Shown one piece after another: positions 60,706 through 64,000 of a stretch of 64,000 bases of DNA. A model generated the notes under the pieces. The model saw only the letters and a program-made list of their open reading frames with translations. It did not search any database and was not told the origin of the DNA. This stretch comes from Paraburkholderia madseniana. GTDB lineage: Bacteria > Pseudomonadota > Gammaproteobacteria > Burkholderiales > Burkholderiaceae. The position numbers and the translations under genes are program-made. The stretch's first letter is position 1. Each line of letters begins with the position of its first letter. The stretch is taken from positions 41,897-105,896 of the forward strand of contig NZ_VOSW01000021.1 of the NCBI RefSeq assembly GCF_009690905.1. Reading direction: 5' to 3'.

Positions 60706-63700
60706 ATGAACCTGTCGCGTCCGTTTATTTCCCGCCCGGTCGCCACCACGCTGTTGGCGATCGGCATCGCGCTGGCCGGTATTTTCGCGTTCACCAAGCT
60801 GCCGGTCGCGCCGCTACCGCAAGTCGATTTCCCGACCATTTCGGTGCAGGCGACGCTGCCGGGCGCGAGCCCGGACACGGTCGCGACCAGCGTCGCGAGT
60901 CCGCTCGAACGGCATCTCGGCTCGATCGCCGACGTCACCGAAATGACCTCGCAGAGTTCGGTCGGCTCGACGCGCATTACGCTGCAGTTTGGCCTGAACC
61001 GCAACATCGACGGCGCCGCGCGCGACGTGCAAGCGGCCATCAACGCCGCACGCGCCGATCTGCCGGCGAGCTTGCGCAGCAACCCGACGTACCACAAGGT
61101 GAATCCGGCCGACGCGCCGATCCTGATTCTCGCGCTCACGTCGAAGACGCTGACCGCCGGTCAACTGTACGACTCGGCGGCCACCGTGTTGCAGCAGTCG
61201 CTCTCCCAGGTGGACGGCGTCGGCGAAGTAGACGTGAGCGGTTCGGCGAATCCGGCTGTGCGTGTCGAACTTGAACCGAATGCCCTGTCCCACTACGGCA
61301 TCGGCCTCGAAGACGTACGCGCGGCGCTCGCCGCGGCCAATGCGAACAGCCCGAAAGGCTCGATCGAATTCGGCCCGAACCGCGTGCAGATCTATACCAA
61401 CGACCAGGCGAGCAAGGCGTCGCAGTATAAGGATCTGGTCATCGCGTACCGCAATGGCGCGGCGGTGAAGCTGTCCGACGTCGCGGAAGTGGTCGATTCG
61501 GTCGAAGACCTGCGCAACCTGGGCCTCTTCAACGGCAAGCGTTCGGTGCTGGTGATTCTGTACCGCCAGCCCGGCGCGAACATCATCGACACCATCGACC
61601 GCGTGACGGCGATGCTGCCGCAGTTGCACGCGTCGCTGCCCGCCGACGTGGACATCGCGCCGGCCGCCGACCGCTCCACGACGATCCGCGCGTCGCTGAG
61701 AGACACCGAGCGCACGCTGATGATCGCGGTGGCGCTGGTGGTGATGGTGGTGTTCCTGTTCCTGCGCAACTGGCGCGCCACGCTGATTCCGAGCGTGGCG
61801 GTGCCGATCTCGATCATCGGCACGTTCGCCGCGATGTATATGCTGGGCTTTTCGATCGACAACCTGTCGCTGATGGCGTTGACGATCGCGACCGGCTTCG
61901 TGGTCGACGATGCGATCGTGGTGCTGGAGAACATCTCACGGCATATCGAGAATGGCGTGCCGCGCATGAAGGCCGCGTTCCTCGGCGCGCGCGAAGTCGG
62001 CTTCACGGTGCTGTCGATCAGTATCTCGCTGGTCGCCGTGTTCCTGCCTATTCTGCTGATGGGCGGCATTGTCGGGCGGCTGTTCCGCGAGTTTGCGCTG
62101 ACGCTGTCGCTCGCGATCGGCGTGTCGCTGATCGTCTCGCTCACCTTGACCCCGATGATGTGTTCGCGCCTCCTGCGCGAGCCGCATGAGAAAAAGGAAG
62201 AAGGACGTTTCGGCCTCTGGCTCGAACGCGGCTTCATGTCGATGCATCGCGGTTATGAGCGTACCCTCGGCTGGGCGCTGCGGCATCCGCGCCTGATCGT
62301 GATGATTCTGCTCGCGACCATCGGACTGAACATCTGGCTGTACATCATCGTGCCGAAGGGCTTCTTTCCTCAGCAGGACACGGGCCGGTTGGTCGGCGGC
62401 ATTCAGGCCGACCAGAGCACGTCGTTCCAGGCGATGAAGAGCAAGTTCTCGGAGATGATGGAGATCGTCGGCAAGAATCCCGCCGTCGACAGCGTGGCGG
62501 GTTTCACCGGCGGCCGGCAGACCAACTCCGGTTTCATGTTCGTTTCGCTGAAGCCGAAAAGCGAGCGCAAGCTATCCGCCGACCAGGTGATCCAGCAACT
62601 GCGCGCCCCGCTCGGCGAGGTGGCCGGCGCGCGGACTTTCCTGCAAGCGGTGCAGGACATTCGCGTAGGGGGCCGGCAATCGAACGCGCAGTATCAGTTC
62701 ACGCTGCTGGCCGATTCGACGACCGATCTGTATCTGTGGGGACCGAAGCTGACTGAGGCGCTGCAGGCGCGCCCCGAACTCGCCGACGTGAATTCCGACC
62801 AGCAGCAAGGCGGCCTCGAGGCGATGGTGACGATCGACCGCGCAACCGCCGCGCGCCTCGGCATCAAGCCGGCGCAGATCGATAACACCTTGTACGACGC
62901 GTTCGGCCAGCGCCAGGTCTCGACGATTTACAACCCGCTGAACCAGTATCACGTCGTGATGGAAGTGGCGCCCAAGTACTGGCAGAGCCCGGACATGCTG
63001 AAACAGATTTACGTCAGCACCTCGGGCGGCAGCGCGAGCGGCGCGCAGACCACCAACGCGCCGGCCGGCACGGTGACCGCGCGGACCACGGCTACGGCTA
63101 CAGCGAGCACGAGCGCGACGACAGGCGGCACGGCGGGCACGACTGCATCGAGCGTGGCGAGCATCGCGGCCGACTCCGCGCGCAACCAGGCGATCAATTC
63201 GATTGCGGCGAGCGGCAAGTCGAGTGCTTCGTCGGGTGCGGCCGTGTCGACGTCGAAGGAAACGATGGTGCCGTTGTCGGCGATCGCGAGCTTCGGGCCG
63301 GGGAATACGCCGTTGTCGGTGAATCACCAGAGCCAGTTCGTGGCCTCGACGATTTCGTTCAATCTGCCGCCGGGCGTATCGTTATCGACCGCGACGCAGG
63401 TGATCTACGACACGATGGCGCAGATCGGCATGCCGGGGACGATCCACGGCAGCTTCCAGGGCACGGCCCAGGCGTTCCAGCAGTCGATGTCGGACCAGCC
63501 GATCCTGATTCTGGCCGCGTTGGCGGCGGTGTATATCGTGCTGGGGATGTTGTATGAGAGCTATATCCACCCGCTGACGATTTTGTCCACGCTGCCCTCC
63601 GCGGGCGTGGGGGCGTTGCTGGCTTTGCTGCTGTTTAAGACTGAGTTCAGCATCATTGCGTTGATCGGGGTGATCTTGCTGATCGGCATCGTGAAGAAGA

Positions 63701-64000
63701 ACGCAATCATGATGGTGGACTTTGCTATTGAGGCCTCCCGGCAGGGGTTGTCGTCGCGGGATGCGATTTTTCAGGCTTGTTTGCTGCGGTTTCGGCCGAT
63801 CATGATGACTACCTGTGCTGCGCTTCTTGGGGCGTTGCCGCTGGCCTTTGGAAGTGGTGAAGGGGCGGAGCTTCGGGCTCCGTTGGGGATTGCTATTGTG
63901 GGTGGGTTGATTGTTAGTCAGATGCTGACGCTGTATACCACTCCCGTGGTGTATCTGTATATGGATCGGATTCGGGTGCGGTGGGAGGCCCGCAAGGGGC
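60706..64000 (+). CDS. mdtC: RND multidrug efflux permease (MdtC-like), partial at right edge
   Basis: Starting three bases after the MdtB-like stop, 1098 codons remain open to the window end. The protein is MdtC-like: [66 protein letters not shown], and [21 protein letters not shown]. An insertion of ~75 residues (about residues 772-848), rich in Ala, Thr, Ser and Gly, interrupts the second periplasmic domain ([29 protein letters not shown]...), absent from the MdtB-like partner. The last helices are outside the window. It completes the pump pair. Confidence 0.94.
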   Translation, partial: MNLSRPFISRPVATTLLAIGIALAGIFAFTKLPVAPLPQVDFPTISVQATLPGASPDTVATSVASPLERHLGSIADVTEMTSQSSVGSTRITLQFGLNRNIDGAARDVQAAINAARADLPASLRSNPTYHKVNPADAPILILALTSKTLTAGQLYDSAATVLQQSLSQVDGVGEVDVSGSANPAVRVELEPNALSHYGIGLEDVRAALAAANANSPKGSIEFGPNRVQIYTNDQASKASQYKDLVIAYRNGAAVKLSDVAEVVDSVEDLRNLGLFNGKRSVLVILYRQPGANIIDTIDRVTAMLPQLHASLPADVDIAPAADRSTTIRASLRDTERTLMIAVALVVMVVFLFLRNWRATLIPSVAVPISIIGTFAAMYMLGFSIDNLSLMALTIATGFVVDDAIVVLENISRHIENGVPRMKAAFLGAREVGFTVLSISISLVAVFLPILLMGGIVGRLFREFALTLSLAIGVSLIVSLTLTPMMCSRLLREPHEKKEEGRFGLWLERGFMSMHRGYERTLGWALRHPRLIVMILLATIGLNIWLYIIVPKGFFPQQDTGRLVGGIQADQSTSFQAMKSKFSEMMEIVGKNPAVDSVAGFTGGRQTNSGFMFVSLKPKSERKLSADQVIQQLRAPLGEVAGARTFLQAVQDIRVGGRQSNAQYQFTLLADSTTDLYLWGPKLTEALQARPELADVNSDQQQGGLEAMVTIDRATAARLGIKPAQIDNTLYDAFGQRQVSTIYNPLNQYHVVMEVAPKYWQSPDMLKQIYVSTSGGSASGAQTTNAPAGTVTARTTATATASTSATTGGTAGTTASSVASIAADSARNQAINSIAASGKSSASSGAAVSTSKETMVPLSAIASFGPGNTPLSVNHQSQFVASTISFNLPPGVSLSTATQVIYDTMAQIGMPGTIHGSFQGTAQAFQQSMSDQPILILAALAAVYIVLGMLYESYIHPLTILSTLPSAGVGALLALLLFKTEFSIIALIGVILLIGIVKKNAIMMVDFAIEASRQGLSSRDAIFQACLLRFRPIMMTTCAALLGALPLAFGSGEGAELRAPLGIAIVGGLIVSQMLTLYTTPVVYLYMDRIRVRWEARKG

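Overview
The window is high-GC DNA with Gram-negative gene content: an OmpC-type trimeric porin, an MdtABC-like RND pump, and IclR, GntR and LysR regulators. Codon use and protein style fit a betaproteobacterium of the Burkholderiaceae, most likely a Paraburkholderia-type soil or plant bacterium. This placement is an inference from protein sequence style, because there is no rRNA or tRNA in the window. I saw no CRISPR array and no intact insertion sequence.

Region 1 (1-18.2 kb) is a sulfur-metabolism island and the most interesting part. A leftward operon encodes a ribose-type ABC importer (ATPase, permease, binding protein), an SfnB-type acyl-CoA-dehydrogenase-fold oxidoreductase and an NtaA/DmoA/SnaA-type FMN monooxygenase. 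Two further monooxygenases of the same family follow. A GntR/UTRA regulator with a palindromic site at its start then leads a rightward operon: an AprA-like flavoprotein, an AprB-like ferredoxin, a HEAT-repeat protein and a DUF971 protein. It converges, across a shared hairpin terminator, on a leftward operon: rhodanese, serine O-acetyltransferase (EpsC type), an XRE regulator, a family 2A encapsulin shell protein and a cysteine desulfurase with a ~290-residue disordered N-terminal extension. Read together, organosulfur compounds would be taken up and cleaved. Sulfur would pass through cysteine (acetylserine plus sulfide) and be deposited by the encapsulated desulfurase inside a protein nanocompartment.

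Region 2 (18.2-30.7 kb) is mixed chromosome. It holds small hypotheticals, a LysR remnant, a MASE-GGDEF protein, a patatin, a secreted TPR protein, a triple-BON protein, a YbaK-type deacylase, a PlsC acyltransferase, trpS and an AtoE transporter. Upstream of trpS lies what looks like a complete transcription attenuator: a 16-residue leader peptide with tandem Trp codons, mutually exclusive hairpins and an intrinsic terminator.

Region 3 (30.9-41.3 kb) has small enzymes (cupin, SnoaL-like, VOC, two SDRs), an AraC regulator, a DUF2934 mini-protein, a superinfection-immunity family protein, an MFS-LysR-aspA operon and a TetR gene coupled to a pRiA4b ORF-3-like gene.

Region 4 (41.5-49.8 kb) is a catabolic cluster for an unidentified carboxylic acid: enoyl-CoA hydratase, two CaiB-type CoA transferases, fumarylacetoacetase, MFS carrier, porin and a MaoC-like dehydratase. 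The divergent TetR gene is a likely regulator, and a palindrome lies between them.

Region 5 (50-54.9 kb) is low in gene density: small secreted proteins, VOC and barrel-fold proteins, a truncated response-regulator domain, a double-HTH protein, a long-stem inverted repeat and a candidate noncoding RNA. Region 6 (54.9-64 kb) is an IclR regulator followed by an MdtABC-like RND efflux operon that runs off the right edge.
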